Below, in pieces: positions 46,945 through 57,251 of a stretch of DNA of 64,000 bases; within the stretch, counting starts at the first letter, position 1; the number at the start of each line of letters is the position of its first letter. The translations under genes were made by a program, and so were the position numbers. The stretch comes from Rheinheimera sp. 4Y26 (GTDB lineage Bacteria > Pseudomonadota > Gammaproteobacteria > Enterobacterales > Alteromonadaceae), in assembly GCF_025245835.1 (NCBI RefSeq), contig NZ_JAOBWS010000004.1, positions 186,001 to 250,000 on the forward strand, read 5' to 3'. The notes under the pieces were generated by a model that had not been told where the DNA came from, searched no databases, and worked only from the letters and a program-made list of their open reading frames with translations.

Positions 46945-47985
46945 CTACGCTTTATCGATTAATACGTGTTCCAACCGGTCTTTTATTTTTGCGGGCACCT
47001 GGCGTTCAACCTCGCGCACCGCCTGCCGGATGGCACTGAGAAATGCTTCTTTTGTCGCATTTCCATGACTTTTCACTACAATTCCGCGCAATCCTATCAG
47101 ACTTGCACCGTTATAGTGGTCGGGGTTCACGCCGGTTCCGATACTTTTTAACAAAGGTTTGATCATCCAGCCGAATAAATGCGCAGACATACTGTTTTTC
47201 AGCGCCTGTTCAAACCTTTTAATAATGAGTTTGGCCACACCTTCACAGGTTTTTAGTGCCACGTTGCCAACAAAACCATCACAGACAATGACGTCGGCTT
47301 TGCCGGAGAAGATATCATTGCCTTCGATATAACCTATGTAGTTAATATCAGCGCATTCAGACAATAATAAAGAAGTGCGTTTGATTTGATCCGAACCTTT
47401 TATTTCTTCTTCGCCCATATTCAACAGCGCTACTTTGGGCCGGTGAATACCTTCAACTTCTTCGGCCATCACAGCGCCCATCACGGCAAACTGAAACAAG
47501 GTGTCGGAATCACAGTTCACCGTAGCGCCTAAGTCCAGCATAAAGACCGGGCTGCCAACTGTGGTGGGTAAAGCACTAATCAAGGCAGGTCGTTCTACGC
47601 CACCCAGCATTTTTAAGACAAAATGCGCCATCGCAATTAAAGCACCGGTATTACCGGCACTGACACAGGCATGCACCTGTTGTTTTTCTGCTAAATCCAG
47701 GGCAACACGCATTGAAGAGTCGCGTTTATTTCGCAGCGCTACCGAGGGTTTATCGGTCATTAGCACCTGTTGGGATGCATGTTTTACAGAAAGTTGCGGA
47801 TGGTTAGAGATGCCAGCTTCAAGCAATTGCTGCTCAAGCGTCGTGGCGTCACCACAAAGAATTAAATCAAGATTGGGAAATTCTTCTACAGCAGCTATGG
47901 CTGCAGGAATAGTAGACAGGGGGCCATGATCGCCCCCCATCATATCTAAAGCTATTTTAAGCCGTTCTGGTTGCAACGAGTGCAC
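46945..47985 (-). CDS. plsX: Phosphate acyltransferase PlsX
   Basis: A 346-residue enzyme that converts acyl-ACP to acyl-phosphate for phospholipid synthesis. Conserved blocks are IALDMMGGDHGP, CVSAGNTGALIAMAHF, ALPTTVGSPVFMLDLGATVNCD and GFVGNVALKTCEG. The start is GTG at 47985, 6 bp after rpmF; a TTG three codons later is possible. It sits between rpmF and fabH, as in E. coli. Confidence 0.95.
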   Translation of the reverse strand: MHSLQPERLKIALDMMGGDHGPLSTIPAAIAAVEEFPNLDLILCGDATTLEQQLLEAGISNHPQLSVKHASQQVLMTDKPSVALRNKRDSSMRVALDLAEKQQVHACVSAGNTGALIAMAHFVLKMLGGVERPALISALPTTVGSPVFMLDLGATVNCDSDTLFQFAVMGAVMAEEVEGIHRPKVALLNMGEEEIKGSDQIKRTSLLLSECADINYIGYIEGNDIFSGKADVIVCDGFVGNVALKTCEGVAKLIIKRFEQALKNSMSAHLFGWMIKPLLKSIGTGVNPDHYNGASLIGLRGIVVKSHGNATKEAFLSAIRQAVREVERQVPAKIKDRLEHVLIDKA

Positions 47986-47991
47986 CGCGAC

Positions 47992-48156
47992 TTATTTAAC
48001 TTTACGGCCTTTGTAGAAACCGTCAGCAGTGATGTGGTGACGACGGTGCGTTTCACCAGTTGTTGCGTCTACAGACAGCGTTGGGCCTGTCAACGCATCA
48101 TGAGAACGACGCATATCACGTCTTGCACGAGATTTTTTGTTCTGTTGTACAGCCAT
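47992..48156 (-). CDS. rpmF: 50S ribosomal protein L32
   Basis: A 54-residue ribosomal protein. The N-terminus [19 protein letters not shown] and the segment [17 protein letters not shown] with the following DGFYKGRKV end identify L32 clearly. It lacks the paired CXXC cysteines, so it is a zinc-free form. AGGAG precedes the ATG. It lies between yceD and plsX, the usual gammaproteobacterial order. Confidence 0.97.
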   Translation of the reverse strand: MAVQQNKKSRARRDMRRSHDALTGPTLSVDATTGETHRRHHITADGFYKGRKVK

Positions 48157-48172
48157 TGCTATTCTCCTAAAT

Positions 48173-48697
48173 TCACTTTTTCTTCAATTCTTGCAATATT
48201 GCAAATGGGTTCGGTTTTTCTGGTTCCGGCTCTATATGCCCGAAGCTCGTTTGCAACTTCGCTGGATCACATTGATCAGCATCATGCATCGGGAACAACG
48301 GTAAAGCCAGAATTAATTCGTCCTCAACCAATTGCCTCAAGTTAACTTCGCCGTGTTCGTCTTTTTCGATCACGTCGTAGCGTTCCGGAATTTCATCGTG
48401 AGCCGAATCATCCCCTTTTACAGGGGTATATGCAAAACTGCTGTCAATCGTCAGCGACATTTCGTCACCACACCTTTCACAGGTCAGACTGACAGTACAC
48501 TGGGCTTCACCTTTAATAAAGACCAAGCCTTGTTCGTCGGTTCCGCAATCGATGATTACAGCAACATCACCTTCCGTGCTCAGCAATGACTCAGTAAAAC
48601 GCGTCAGCGTGTTCAGCGGAATGATCCCTTCGTAACTCAGCCTTTTTTGTGCAGTACGGGACGGATCTATAGTGATTGGGATTTTTACCTTTTGCAT
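48173..48697 (-). CDS. yceD: YceD family protein (DUF177)
   Basis: A 174-residue protein of the YceD family, linked to accumulation of the large ribosomal subunit rRNA. The central segment [14 protein letters not shown] carries a CXXC pair. The acidic tail ([21 protein letters not shown]) is typical. It directly precedes rpmF, as in most relatives, and its expression is probably tied to ribosome supply. The 23S link is from the family, not from this sequence. Confidence 0.93.
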   Translation of the reverse strand: MQKVKIPITIDPSRTAQKRLSYEGIIPLNTLTRFTESLLSTEGDVAVIIDCGTDEQGLVFIKGEAQCTVSLTCERCGDEMSLTIDSSFAYTPVKGDDSAHDEIPERYDVIEKDEHGEVNLRQLVEDELILALPLFPMHDADQCDPAKLQTSFGHIEPEPEKPNPFAILQELKKK

Positions 48698-48836
48698 AAG
48701 GCGCGCATCATATAGATCAAGGCCTGCACTGTCAAAGGGTTGATCACACTTTTGTCAATTTTTCACGCGCAAATCGGTGAAAAAATAAGTATAGTGCCGC
48801 CATTCATTTGCTTCAGAGAGAAAACGGAGCTGTTTT

Positions 48837-49427
48837 ATGCCACAAAACCTTTGGCTCGCCTCAACTTCAGTCTATCGTAAAGCCTTATTAGAAAAACTCA
48901 CCCCCAATTTTCAAACCGCTAAACCAGAAGTAGACGAAACAGCCCTGCCCGGCGAAACAGCAGAGGCGCTGGTAGAGCGGCTCGCTATTGCCAAAGCACG
49001 CGCAATTGCAGATAAGCTTAATGCGGGTCTGGTGATAGGTTCAGATCAGGTTGCTTTATTTAATGGTGCCATTCTTGGCAAACCTCATACTGTGGAAAAC
49101 GCCTATAAGCAGTTAAAAGCTTTTAGCGGTCATAAAGTTACTTTTTTGACCGGTCTTGCCGTAGTTAATGCCGCAACGGGTAACGTCAGTCACTGTGTTG
49201 AGCCTTTTTATGTGCATTTTCGCGAGCTGAGCGATGATGACATCCACACTTATATCAAACGCGAACAACCGCTGAACTGTGCCGGTAGTTTTAAAAGTGA
49301 AGGATTAGGCATTACGCTGTTTTCCAGACTGGAAGGTGATGATCCGAACAGCCTGATTGGTTTACCACTGATTAAACTGCATCAGTTGTTAAAACAACAG
49401 GGCCGCGATTTACTGCTGCAGCCCTAA
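48837..49427 (+). CDS. yceF: Maf-like nucleotide pyrophosphatase (YceF type)
   Basis: A 196-residue Maf/HAM1-fold pyrophosphatase; the YceF group prefers 7-methyl-GTP. The opening LWLASTSVYRKALLEKL, the VIGSDQVALFNG motif with the catalytic Asp, and EGLGITLFSRLEGDDPNSLIGLPL are conserved. It is divergent from yceD and faces the HAD phosphatase gene. The substrate is assigned by group and location. Confidence 0.93.
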   Translation: MPQNLWLASTSVYRKALLEKLTPNFQTAKPEVDETALPGETAEALVERLAIAKARAIADKLNAGLVIGSDQVALFNGAILGKPHTVENAYKQLKAFSGHKVTFLTGLAVVNAATGNVSHCVEPFYVHFRELSDDDIHTYIKREQPLNCAGSFKSEGLGITLFSRLEGDDPNSLIGLPLIKLHQLLKQQGRDLLLQP

Positions 49428-49439
49428 CCCACATCAGAC

Positions 49440-50087
49440 TCAGGCACAATGCGCCAACAGCTCCGGCAGCGAGTGGATCACCGCTTTTGGGGCAAATGGC
49501 GCAAAATCCAAAGCACTATGCACACCATGAGTAATGCCAACTCTTGGCATATCAATAGCGTGCGCCATTGCCAAATCATGAGTGGTATCCCCCACCATCA
49601 ACGCCTGGTCTGCCGGGCAAGCAAGCTCAGCGAGAATAAGTTGCAGCATTTGTGGATCTGGTTTGGACTTTGCTTCGTCAGCACAGCGACTGGTGGCAAA
49701 AAAATGTGCGGTATTGGTTTCTTCCAACATCCGGTTGAGACCAATTCTGGTTTTACCTGTTGCCACGGCCAATAAATAGTCCTGTTGCCTGAGCCTTTCA
49801 AAAAGCTCGACAGCACCGGTAAAAAGTGGCGTCGCTGTTTTATCCTGATGCAGATATATATCTTTATAAGCTTCACATAACAATAAAACTGTTGGCTTAT
49901 CAACATTGGGAAACAGAGTGGCAAAAGCGGTTTCCAGGCTCAGACCAATAATCTGTTTGGCCTGATGATGGTCTGGCACCGGAATATTCAGCGCTTTGGC
50001 TGCGCCTTGCACACAATTGACAATCTTGCCAATAGAGTCCATCACTGTGCCATCCCAATCAAAAATCACGACTTTTTGTGACGACAT
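49440..50087 (-). CDS. HAD-superfamily phosphatase
   Basis: A 215-residue phosphoglycolate-phosphatase-like HAD hydrolase. Motif I is VIFDWDGTVMDS, motif II TGKTRIGLNRML-like, motif III CADEAKSKPDPQML and motif IV MVGDTTHDLAMA. The cap is the small helical type. It is paired with rluC on the same strand, as in Vibrio and Shewanella. The substrate is unknown. Confidence 0.9.
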   Translation of the reverse strand: MSSQKVVIFDWDGTVMDSIGKIVNCVQGAAKALNIPVPDHHQAKQIIGLSLETAFATLFPNVDKPTVLLLCEAYKDIYLHQDKTATPLFTGAVELFERLRQQDYLLAVATGKTRIGLNRMLEETNTAHFFATSRCADEAKSKPDPQMLQLILAELACPADQALMVGDTTHDLAMAHAIDMPRVGITHGVHSALDFAPFAPKAVIHSLPELLAHCA

Positions 50088-50112
50088 TTATTGCTACTAC
50101 CTTTTATGCGAA

Positions 50113-50139
50113 TAAAAAGCCGGCCGAGGCCGGCTTTTT
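50113..50139 (-). terminator. Intrinsic terminator between rluC and the HAD gene
   Basis: On minus, AAAAAGCCGGCC and its complement around a short CTCG loop are followed by TTTTTATT. It lies 40 bp after the rluC stop. The same stem is T-rich on plus, so either direction is possible. Confidence 0.8.
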
Positions 50140-50179
50140 AATCATCTGAACAAATGAAGGGGCTTTATGCTGTGTCTGG

Positions 50180-51133
50180 TTATTTTTTGGTGAGTTTCTG
50201 CAGAATTCGCTCAAGCTCAGCATCAAGCGGCGCTTCACACTTCATCACCGCCCCGGTATTGGGGTGGGTAAAAGCCAAAGTTTTGGCATGCAGATACAGC
50301 CGTTTTAACCCCAGCGCATTCATCTGCGCGGTAAATTCGTTGTCACCATATTTATCATCACAGGCTATAGGATGGCCAACACAGGCTGTGTGAACCCTAA
50401 TTTGGTGCGTACGGCCTGTGACCGGAAAAGCTTCCACCAGGGTGCCTTCCACATAACGCTGCAGAATTTTAAAACGGGTTTCTGAGGGCTTACCGTCTTT
50501 TTCATCCACCCTTACCACCCGCTCACCGGACTGCAGGGTATTTTTCTTTAAAGGCTCTGTGACTTTTTTATTGCGGGCATCCCACTGGCCAGCCACTAAA
50601 GCCCAGTATTTTTTCTCGACAGTTTTTAACCGCAGCTGCTCATGCAAATGCGTCAGCACCGAGCGTTTTTTGGCAATTAATAAACAGCCTGAGGTATCGC
50701 GGTCAAGCCGGTGCACCAGCTCTAAAAACTTGGCGGTTGGACGCAAAGCACGTAAGGCTTCAATCACACCAAACTGCAAACCACTGCCGCCATGAACTGC
50801 CATGCCGGTAGGTTTGTTAATCACAATTAAATCGTTGTCTTCAAACAAAATATGGCTTTCAAGATTCTTTACCAGTGACAACTTGGTTGAGACCTGATCT
50901 TTTTCAGCCGACACCACCAGAGGCGGCACCCGCACCTGGTCACCGGCCTGTAATTTGTATTCAGGTTTGATCCGGCCTTTGTTCACCCGAACCTCACCTT
51001 TACGCACCACCCGATAGATCACACTTTTAGGCACACCTTTGAGCCTGGCCAGCAAAAAATTATCCAGGCGCTGTCCTGCATATTCTTCATCCACATCAAT
51101 AAATTGGATCGGGGTTTTTATTTCATCAGTCAT
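50180..51133 (-). CDS. rluC: 23S rRNA pseudouridine synthase RluC
   Basis: A 317-residue pseudouridine synthase that modifies 23S rRNA positions 955, 2504 and 2580. The S4 RNA-binding domain (GQRLDNFLLARLKGVPKSVIYRVVRKGEVRVNKGR) is followed by the catalytic HRLDRDTSG motif. The rest aligns to E. coli RluC along its length. ATG 51133 is chosen; an upstream open start at 51169 adds only 12 residues. It is divergent from rne, as in E. coli. Confidence 0.95.
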   Translation of the reverse strand: MTDEIKTPIQFIDVDEEYAGQRLDNFLLARLKGVPKSVIYRVVRKGEVRVNKGRIKPEYKLQAGDQVRVPPLVVSAEKDQVSTKLSLVKNLESHILFEDNDLIVINKPTGMAVHGGSGLQFGVIEALRALRPTAKFLELVHRLDRDTSGCLLIAKKRSVLTHLHEQLRLKTVEKKYWALVAGQWDARNKKVTEPLKKNTLQSGERVVRVDEKDGKPSETRFKILQRYVEGTLVEAFPVTGRTHQIRVHTACVGHPIACDDKYGDNEFTAQMNALGLKRLYLHAKTLAFTHPNTGAVMKCEAPLDAELERILQKLTKK

Positions 51134-51178
51134 GCGTATTTGCTGCTCTGCTACTTCGGGTTTTAACAATATTTTCGG

Positions 51179-51208
51179 TTGCTATTATTTACTGATTGAT
51201 GGGATAAT
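51179..51208 (+). promoter_or_regulatory. Candidate promoter of rne
   Basis: TTGCTA (51179-51184) and GATAAT (51203-51208) are separated by 18 nt. The start near 51215 would give a leader of about 455 nt, in line with the long self-regulating rne leaders of relatives. Confidence 0.5.
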
Positions 51209-51670
51209 CAGCCCGCTAATTGTGCCAGTGGTTTGAACCACTTACGGCCATTAGGGCGCTCATCAAGACGTAAGAGAAGATGTGAGGCACCGGTCGGGAG
51301 ACAGATCATACCTAATTCGTGGTGAAAACCAACGACTTTATCTATCCCGAACGACAATAACGCCAGATGCTTGAGGTAATGCTGCGTAATTTGTTACCAA
51401 CACCAGCACAACACCGCTTCCGGTCAATGAGCAAAAAAATAAAAGTAAAACGCTATAACGCAGCGCTCAAAAGCGATGTGGATCAGAGCAAATTTGTAAT
51501 ACGGCGGGGGTTTCAATCCGGCCGGATAAACAAGATTGACAATAACAATTGATAAATAATTGATTATTCAAGCATTCCAGTCGGGAGACTGCACCAGAAT
51601 ATGTTTGACAACATCTGACACGCAAACGCATGTTCGCTGTCGTTGTGGCTGAATGGACGAGTCAGACACA
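51209..51670 (+). promoter_or_regulatory. Long structured rne 5' leader
   Basis: About 460 bp upstream of rne lacks a gene. Its RNA would carry AGTGGT/ACCACT (about 51218-51233), two short stems of the form GTC-GGGA-GAC at about 51295 and 51584 whose loops are GGGA, and a CGGCGGGGGTTTCAATCCGGCCG hairpin near 51503-51525. In E. coli the rne leader lets RNase E control its own mRNA; the same role is inferred here. Confidence 0.6.
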
Positions 51671-54600
51671 ATGAAAAGAATGCTCATTAACGCCACGCAG
51701 GAAGAAGAAATCCGCGTAGCACTGGTCGATGGCCAGAAATTATACGACCTGGATATTGAAAGCCCGGGCCATGAACAAAAAAAGGCCAATATTTATAAAG
51801 GCCGTATCACCCGCGTAGAGCCAAGCCTCGAAGCTGCTTTTGTTGATTATGGTGCTGAGCGCCATGGTTTCCTGCCACTCAAAGAAATCTCCCGTGAATA
51901 TTTCCCGCAAGGTTATTCTTTTGACGGTCGCCCGAATATCAAAGAAGTGGTGCGTGAAGGTCAGGAAGTGATTATCCAGATTGATAAAGAAGAACGTGGC
52001 CAGAAAGGCGCTGCGCTGACGACTTTTATCAGTCTGGCAGGCTCTTACCTGGTACTGATGCCAAACAACCCACGTGCCGGCGGTATTTCACGCCGTATCG
52101 AAGGTGATGAACGTCAGGAACTCAAAGACTCTTTAGGTCAGCTGGAAATGCCGGATGGCATGGGTTTGATTGTGCGCACCGCTGGTGTTGGCAAATCATA
52201 CGAAGAGCTGGATTACGACTTAAAAGCGCTGATGAAACACTGGTCAGCCATTACCACTGAAGCACAGAACCGCCCTGCGCCTTTCCTTATTCACCAGGAA
52301 AGCAACGTGGTGTTCCGTGCCATCCGTGATTACCTGCGCCGCGATGTGGGTGAAATCCTCATCGACAACACCCGTATTTTTGAAGAAGCAAAACTGTATA
52401 TTCAGCAGTTCCGCCCGGATTTTGCCCATCGCGTCAAAATGTACCAGGGTGAAGTACCGCTGTTTATGCATTTCCAGATTGAAACCCAGATTGAAACGGC
52501 CTTCCGCCGTGAAGTGCGGTTACCATCAGGCGGTTCAATCGTTATCGACTCTACCGAAGCTTTAACGGCTATTGATATCAACTCATCAAAAGCCACCAAG
52601 GGCGGCGATATTGAAGAGACAGCCTTTAACACCAACTTAGAAGCAGCGGATGAAATTGCCCGCCAATTACGACTGCGCGACTTAGGTGGTTTGATTGTCA
52701 TCGACTTTATTGATATGACGCCGGTACGGCATCAGCGTGAAGTGGAAAACCGCTTAAAAGAAGCAGTGAAACAAGACCGCGCCCGGGTACAGATTGGCCG
52801 CATTTCCCGTTTTGGTTTATTGGAAATGTCACGTCAGCGTCTGCGTCCATCTTTAGGTGAGTCCGCCACTCATGTGTGCCCACGTTGTCATGGCCGCGGC
52901 ACTATCCGCAGTACAGAGTCATCAGCTTTATCGATTTTACGGTTAATCGAAGAAGAAGCCATTAAAGACAACACCAGCCAAATCCATGCTCAGGTGCCGG
53001 TATCAGTTGCTACCTACCTGATGAATGAAAAACGCGAATCTATCCGCCGTATCGAAAGCCGGTTAGGCGTGCGCGTTTACATCATTCCAAACGAGCATAT
53101 GGAAACACCCCACTATGAAGTAACGCGCATTCGCTTTGATGAAGAAATCGAAGAATCCAGTTACAACATGGTCAAAGCACCGGCAGTACAAAATACGTTG
53201 TATCAACCAGTGTCTGATGCTGTGAAAGAAAAACCGGCCATTGCCGCTATTTCTTTGCAGGAAACAGCTCCTGCACCGGCACCTGTTGCAAAAGCACAAC
53301 CACAGGTTCAGGTGGCCGCAGCGGTCGAAACTGGACTGGTTGCTAAAGTCACTGGTTTCTTTAAATCGCTGTTTGGCGCTGCCCCGGCCAAGGTTGAAGA
53401 GAAACCTGAGCAGCCACAACGCCGTGTTAACAACCGCGACAACAAAAACCGTCGTAACGGCCGTAACCAAAACCGTCGTAATGAAGGTCAGGAAGAACGT
53501 GCACCGCAGCAACAACGTGAAGACGGCAAACCAGCGCGTCCGCAGCAGGATCGCCAGTCTCGTAACGAACGCAACGAACGCGCTGAGCGCCCTGCCCGTG
53601 GCGATCGTAATGAACGCACTGAGCGCGCTGAGCGTCCGGAACGTGCTGAGCGTACCGAACGTTTAGATCGCAACGAAAGCAAAAAACCAGTGGCGGAAAA
53701 ACCAGCCAAGGTTGTTGCCGTTGACAGCGACGATGAAGTACCAAGTTCAAGCAAAGTGGCTGAACGCCGTCAGCGTCGTAACATGCGTAAATCAGTACGT
53801 CTGGAAAAAGCAGTTGCGGCAGACCAGGTAATTACCGCTTTAGAAGCTGCACCACAAAACCAGCCAGTAGCGGATACTGAAAGTGCCGGAGTTGCCCATG
53901 TTGCTGCAGCTGTTATGGCAGAAACCGTCACTTTGGCTACCACGCCTGAGCCAGAAACTGAGGTGGTCATTGATTCTGTTGCCACAGCAGAATCGGCAGC
54001 GGCAGAGATTGCTGTTGACGCTCAGACAGAAGCAGCTGAAGCCCAGACAGGCGAAAGTGCGGAGAAAGACAACAGCGAAAATCGCAGCCGTTCACGTCGT
54101 TCACCACGTCATTTACGTGCTGCTGGCCAAAAACGCAAAAAAGAGCAACAAAACGGCGAAGCGGACGAATCTGTTGAAGCCCGTTATCCGGCCGATGATG
54201 TTCAGCTGTCAACAGAGCAGCAGCTGGATCTGCCAATTCTGCCGGAGACTGTGGCTGAACCTGTAGCAGAAACTCAGCTTGAAGCTGTGACAGTGGCAAC
54301 TGACGCTGAACAAGCGCCGGAAGCTGCCGCTAAACCACGTAGCCGCAGCCGTGCCAAAGCCGCTGTCCAGGCTGACGTCACAGCAGAAACTCAGGCGACG
54401 CCAGAACCAGCTGCAGTTAACGTCGCAGTAGCGACTGAGCCAGCCACTGCTGAAGTGGTTGCGCAGGCTGAGGTTGTGGTCGCAGTCCCTGCGGTTGAAG
54501 TTGCACCAGCTCCTGTTGCCGCTCCAGCTTCAGCAGCTGCGGTTGCACAAGCTGAAGCCCCGGCGACTAAACCAGCCCCTGTTGAGTCTGCTGAGCCTGT

Positions 54601-54850
54601 TGTGGCAGTTGCACAAGCTGTTATTACGCCTGCACCTGTTGCAGCGCCGGCAGCAGCCAAAGGCAACCGCTACGGCAATATGGTGACCTCCACCATGACT
54701 AAACCAGTTGTGGTCGATGCTGAACCTGCATCTGAAGTGCCAACCGGCATGCCGGCAGCTGAACGTCCGGTAGTGGTATCCACACCACGCACCGCAGCAC
54801 GTCAGGTCACAGCAGCGCCTATGACCAAACCAAAAGCTGTGGATGAATAA
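51671..54850 (+). CDS. rne: Ribonuclease E
   Basis: A 1059-residue RNase E, the main endonuclease of mRNA decay and rRNA/tRNA processing. The N-terminal catalytic half is strongly conserved: S1 domain (~35-120), 5' sensor, DNase-I-like domain with [10 protein letters not shown] and [11 protein letters not shown], zinc-link VCPRCHGRG with C403 and C406, and small domain. The C-terminal half is disordered: Arg-rich RNA-binding stretch (about 590-670), then long Ala/Val/Glu-rich tracts and two MTKP motifs (1009 and 1051). ATG 51671 is the family start; the open frame begins six codons earlier. No helicase or enolase site is certain. Confidence 0.97.
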   Translation: MKRMLINATQEEEIRVALVDGQKLYDLDIESPGHEQKKANIYKGRITRVEPSLEAAFVDYGAERHGFLPLKEISREYFPQGYSFDGRPNIKEVVREGQEVIIQIDKEERGQKGAALTTFISLAGSYLVLMPNNPRAGGISRRIEGDERQELKDSLGQLEMPDGMGLIVRTAGVGKSYEELDYDLKALMKHWSAITTEAQNRPAPFLIHQESNVVFRAIRDYLRRDVGEILIDNTRIFEEAKLYIQQFRPDFAHRVKMYQGEVPLFMHFQIETQIETAFRREVRLPSGGSIVIDSTEALTAIDINSSKATKGGDIEETAFNTNLEAADEIARQLRLRDLGGLIVIDFIDMTPVRHQREVENRLKEAVKQDRARVQIGRISRFGLLEMSRQRLRPSLGESATHVCPRCHGRGTIRSTESSALSILRLIEEEAIKDNTSQIHAQVPVSVATYLMNEKRESIRRIESRLGVRVYIIPNEHMETPHYEVTRIRFDEEIEESSYNMVKAPAVQNTLYQPVSDAVKEKPAIAAISLQETAPAPAPVAKAQPQVQVAAAVETGLVAKVTGFFKSLFGAAPAKVEEKPEQPQRRVNNRDNKNRRNGRNQNRRNEGQEERAPQQQREDGKPARPQQDRQSRNERNERAERPARGDRNERTERAERPERAERTERLDRNESKKPVAEKPAKVVAVDSDDEVPSSSKVAERRQRRNMRKSVRLEKAVAADQVITALEAAPQNQPVADTESAGVAHVAAAVMAETVTLATTPEPETEVVIDSVATAESAAAEIAVDAQTEAAEAQTGESAEKDNSENRSRSRRSPRHLRAAGQKRKKEQQNGEADESVEARYPADDVQLSTEQQLDLPILPETVAEPVAETQLEAVTVATDAEQAPEAAAKPRSRSRAKAAVQADVTAETQATPEPAAVNVAVATEPATAEVVAQAEVVVAVPAVEVAPAPVAAPASAAAVAQAEAPATKPAPVESAEPVVAVAQAVITPAPVAAPAAAKGNRYGNMVTSTMTKPVVVDAEPASEVPTGMPAAERPVVVSTPRTAARQVTAAPMTKPKAVDE

Positions 54851-54894
54851 GCTGCAGCACAAAGCCGGGGTGAACCCCAGCTTGTAATCGATAC

Positions 54895-54923
54895 AAAAAG
54901 CCAGACTTGAGTCTGGCTTTTTT
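54895..54923. terminator. Bidirectional intrinsic terminator after rne
   Basis: AAAAAGCCAGAC and GTCTGGCTTTTTT form a 12-bp stem with a TTGA loop. It suits rne on plus and the facing hydrolase gene on minus. Confidence 0.9.
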
Positions 54924-54972
54924 ATGCTTTGCAATAAAGTTGCGACAGCGGATATCAACTAAACCCGGCAGC

Positions 54973-56076
54973 TTAAAGCGCCAGTTGTTGCTGATAAAAA
55001 CGCAAAATTTCGGTGAGAGCTGGCATACGATATCGATCGGCTTCAAATAAAATCTCGTGCCTTGCCCCCGCAATTTTCATCACAGCACCACCGTCACAAT
55101 ACCTTCCCAGTGTGTCGCAAAATAATTGCTGCGCCTCTGCGGTAACAGCTAAATCTTCACCTGCCTGCAGAATTTTGACCGGCACGCGAATTTGACTGGC
55201 AATGTCTGGCATTTGATCGGCAATAGCACAAGCCTCCCTCAGCCACTGCCAGCTGGGACCGCCCAGCTGCAAACCGGGTTGTTGCTTAAATAGTTGCCTA
55301 AAACGCCGATACCGCACTTCAGAGTGACTGTAGATATTATTGGCAAAAGCACTGTTCTGATAAGGACTGCTGGCAAAACCGGCGTAACAATCCGGGCAAG
55401 TCCAGCCAAGCAACTGTTGTAAATAACACCCATCTTTCGCGCCAAAAACCAGCTCGGTATTAGGCGCATGCATTGGCGCCGACAAAGCCGCAGCTTTAAA
55501 AACACCAGGATAGGTTGCCAGATAACTGCTGGCGACAGCGCCGCCCATCGAATGGGCTAATAACACTTTGTCTTTGGGTAATAATGGGCTCAGCTCTTTT
55601 TGCAGCAAATGCAAATCCTGCACATAGTCGGCAAAAGATGTTACGTGGCCAATTTGGGCATCCGCCAGCAAACGGCCGGATTGCCCTTGGCCACGATGAT
55701 CATAACCAAGTACGGCATAACCTAAACGACCCAGTTCAAAAAACAGCTCCTGGTATTTAGCAATGGCTTCAGTTCGCCCTGTCACTATCAGGATGGTGGC
55801 TTTGGCCTCTGCAGGTTTGTGATAAGCATAAAAAAGTGGCGTGCCATCAGCCGCCTTCAAAAAACCTGTGACGACCTGCTGCTGCCAGAATTGCGCTAAT
55901 TCAACGTCTTTTTGTGCAAGCTCCTGTTCAGTCAGCAACATAAATGGATTATCGGGGCCCGTATTCTGCTCTGTATTTGTATCGGCAGCTGCAAAACCAG
56001 CACCACTGAGCAGCATGGCAGACAGCAGCTTACTCAGTACTTTTGTCGTTTTTATCTTAGATAACTTCTGCAGCAC
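54973..56076 (-). CDS. Secreted alpha/beta hydrolase (lysophospholipase/monoacylglycerol lipase type)
   Basis: A 367-residue serine hydrolase of the hydrolase_4 group (PldB/monoacylglycerol-lipase-like). A signal region (about 1-32) precedes the fold. The nucleophile elbow is LAHSMGGAVAS, the oxyanion region is ILIVTGRTEAIAKYQELFFELGRLGYAVLGYDHRGQGQSGR, the acid is in ILQAGEDLAVT and the His in GARHEILFE. Cysteines in CPDC and CDTLGRYC are extra to the core. GTG start at 56076. The substrate is probably a lipid ester; this is inferred. Confidence 0.88.
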   Translation of the reverse strand: MLQKLSKIKTTKVLSKLLSAMLLSGAGFAAADTNTEQNTGPDNPFMLLTEQELAQKDVELAQFWQQQVVTGFLKAADGTPLFYAYHKPAEAKATILIVTGRTEAIAKYQELFFELGRLGYAVLGYDHRGQGQSGRLLADAQIGHVTSFADYVQDLHLLQKELSPLLPKDKVLLAHSMGGAVASSYLATYPGVFKAAALSAPMHAPNTELVFGAKDGCYLQQLLGWTCPDCYAGFASSPYQNSAFANNIYSHSEVRYRRFRQLFKQQPGLQLGGPSWQWLREACAIADQMPDIASQIRVPVKILQAGEDLAVTAEAQQLFCDTLGRYCDGGAVMKIAGARHEILFEADRYRMPALTEILRFYQQQLAL

Positions 56077-56080
56077 CGGC

Positions 56081-56632
56081 TTACCCTTTCATTTTCTGAC
56101 TGAGCAAGACCAATGCCTGCAGTTGCTGCACTATCAGTTTTTGTAAACGCTCGTCGGTTAATTCACCGGTCGCAGCATCAAAGCTACCGGAAAATGCATT
56201 GGCAAATACTTCTGGTTTATTGACAAAATGCAGATCTAAAAACACCCCTACCTGACGCAAATGATACTGCGCCCTTGAAGTGCCCATGCCGCCGCCGGCC
56301 CCCATTATGGCAGCGGCTTTGCCGGCAATCAGCCGGTTATCGGGTTCACGGGACGCCCAATCCAGCGCATTTTTTAACGCTGGCGCCAGCGAATAGTTAT
56401 ATTCAGGGCAACCAAACAAAAAGCCATCAGCTGCTTCACATTGCGCCAGCAGCTGCTTTACTGCGTCTGGTTTATCAGTGATATCGGCGTTGTAAAAAGG
56501 CACCTGGGATAAATCGGCAATGGTAATATTCATCCCGGCCGGCGCATGCGCCTTTGCATACTTAAGTAAGGTCAGATTATGGGATTTGGCCCTTAAACTA
56601 CCGCAAATCGCCAGAATATTTAACTCAGACAT
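56081..56632 (-). CDS. NADPH-dependent FMN reductase (flavodoxin-like)
   Basis: A 183-residue flavoprotein of the YieF/ChrR group. ICGSLRAKSHNLTLL binds the FMN phosphate and LFGCPEYNYSLAPALKNALDWASR is the characteristic FMN-ring motif. GKAAAIMGAGGGMGTSRAQYHLRQV follows. Relatives reduce quinones, chromate or azo dyes; the true substrate is not evident. The ATG 56632 has AAGGAG 6 nt upstream. The next gene, an alpha/beta hydrolase, starts 4 bp after its stop. Confidence 0.93.
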   Translation of the reverse strand: MSELNILAICGSLRAKSHNLTLLKYAKAHAPAGMNITIADLSQVPFYNADITDKPDAVKQLLAQCEAADGFLFGCPEYNYSLAPALKNALDWASREPDNRLIAGKAAAIMGAGGGMGTSRAQYHLRQVGVFLDLHFVNKPEVFANAFSGSFDAATGELTDERLQKLIVQQLQALVLLSQKMKG

Positions 56633-56689
56633 CACAGCTCCTTATGATTTAAAACTCAGGGTTATTGAAAGCTCGGGGAGCATCAAAGG

Positions 56690-57136
56690 CTATTCATCAA
56701 TAATTTCAGTTTCAGCATGGTGCGGATAACAACGGTTAAGCAGATAACCGGTCAAAAGCCCCAGCAGTGGCAAACATACCAGCGCAGTGACAGACACCCA
56801 AAGCGGATGCGGAATAAGATACACATTGGCAAGTGTCGCTAGCCACACCATGGCGGTGATCACGACCACAAAAAGCCGGCTTACTCTTTTCACCAGAAAA
56901 GTGGCGGCCGTTATACCCACCACAACACCACTAAACCAAGCCAGCAACACCAATAAATAAGCACCCACCGGCAGTGAGTGCATATAAGAGGCAACAGCAG
57001 AGGGGTCTTGCCAGTCAGGTTGTGAACCCAGTGGATACAACCAATGGCTGAATTGTTCCAACAACGCAATAGTGCCGATACTGACCATCAGACCGACTAA
57101 CAACGCCAGAATTTTTTTCAGCGCGAGTGGCATCAT
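56690..57136 (-). CDS. Small membrane protein of unknown function
   Basis: A 148-residue protein I do not recognise, with four predicted membrane segments (about residues 8-28, 58-80, 85-103 and 110-130). The N-terminal half has a charged loop (WLYPLGSQPDWQDPSAVASYMHS) that faces one side. The C-terminus ends with HHAETEIIDE. Homologs with unknown function are common in Proteobacteria. It is followed by the FMN reductase gene and preceded by a CPBP protease gene. Confidence 0.75.
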   Translation of the reverse strand: MMPLALKKILALLVGLMVSIGTIALLEQFSHWLYPLGSQPDWQDPSAVASYMHSLPVGAYLLVLLAWFSGVVVGITAATFLVKRVSRLFVVVITAMVWLATLANVYLIPHPLWVSVTALVCLPLLGLLTGYLLNRCYPHHAETEIIDE

Positions 57137-57251
57137 GGCTCCTTGGCTGGTGAAGTGTAATTTTTGTACTGGCAGTATGGCCTGCCCGCGAAAAAAAAGG
57201 CAAGTGCAACAACCACTTTGCAGCTATTGCTTAGTGGCGTGACGCGCAGCG

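Noticed and set aside
53063-54299. Several minus-strand frames in the rne tail
   Set aside because: They mirror the low-complexity Arg- and Ala-rich codons of rne and have no start signals.
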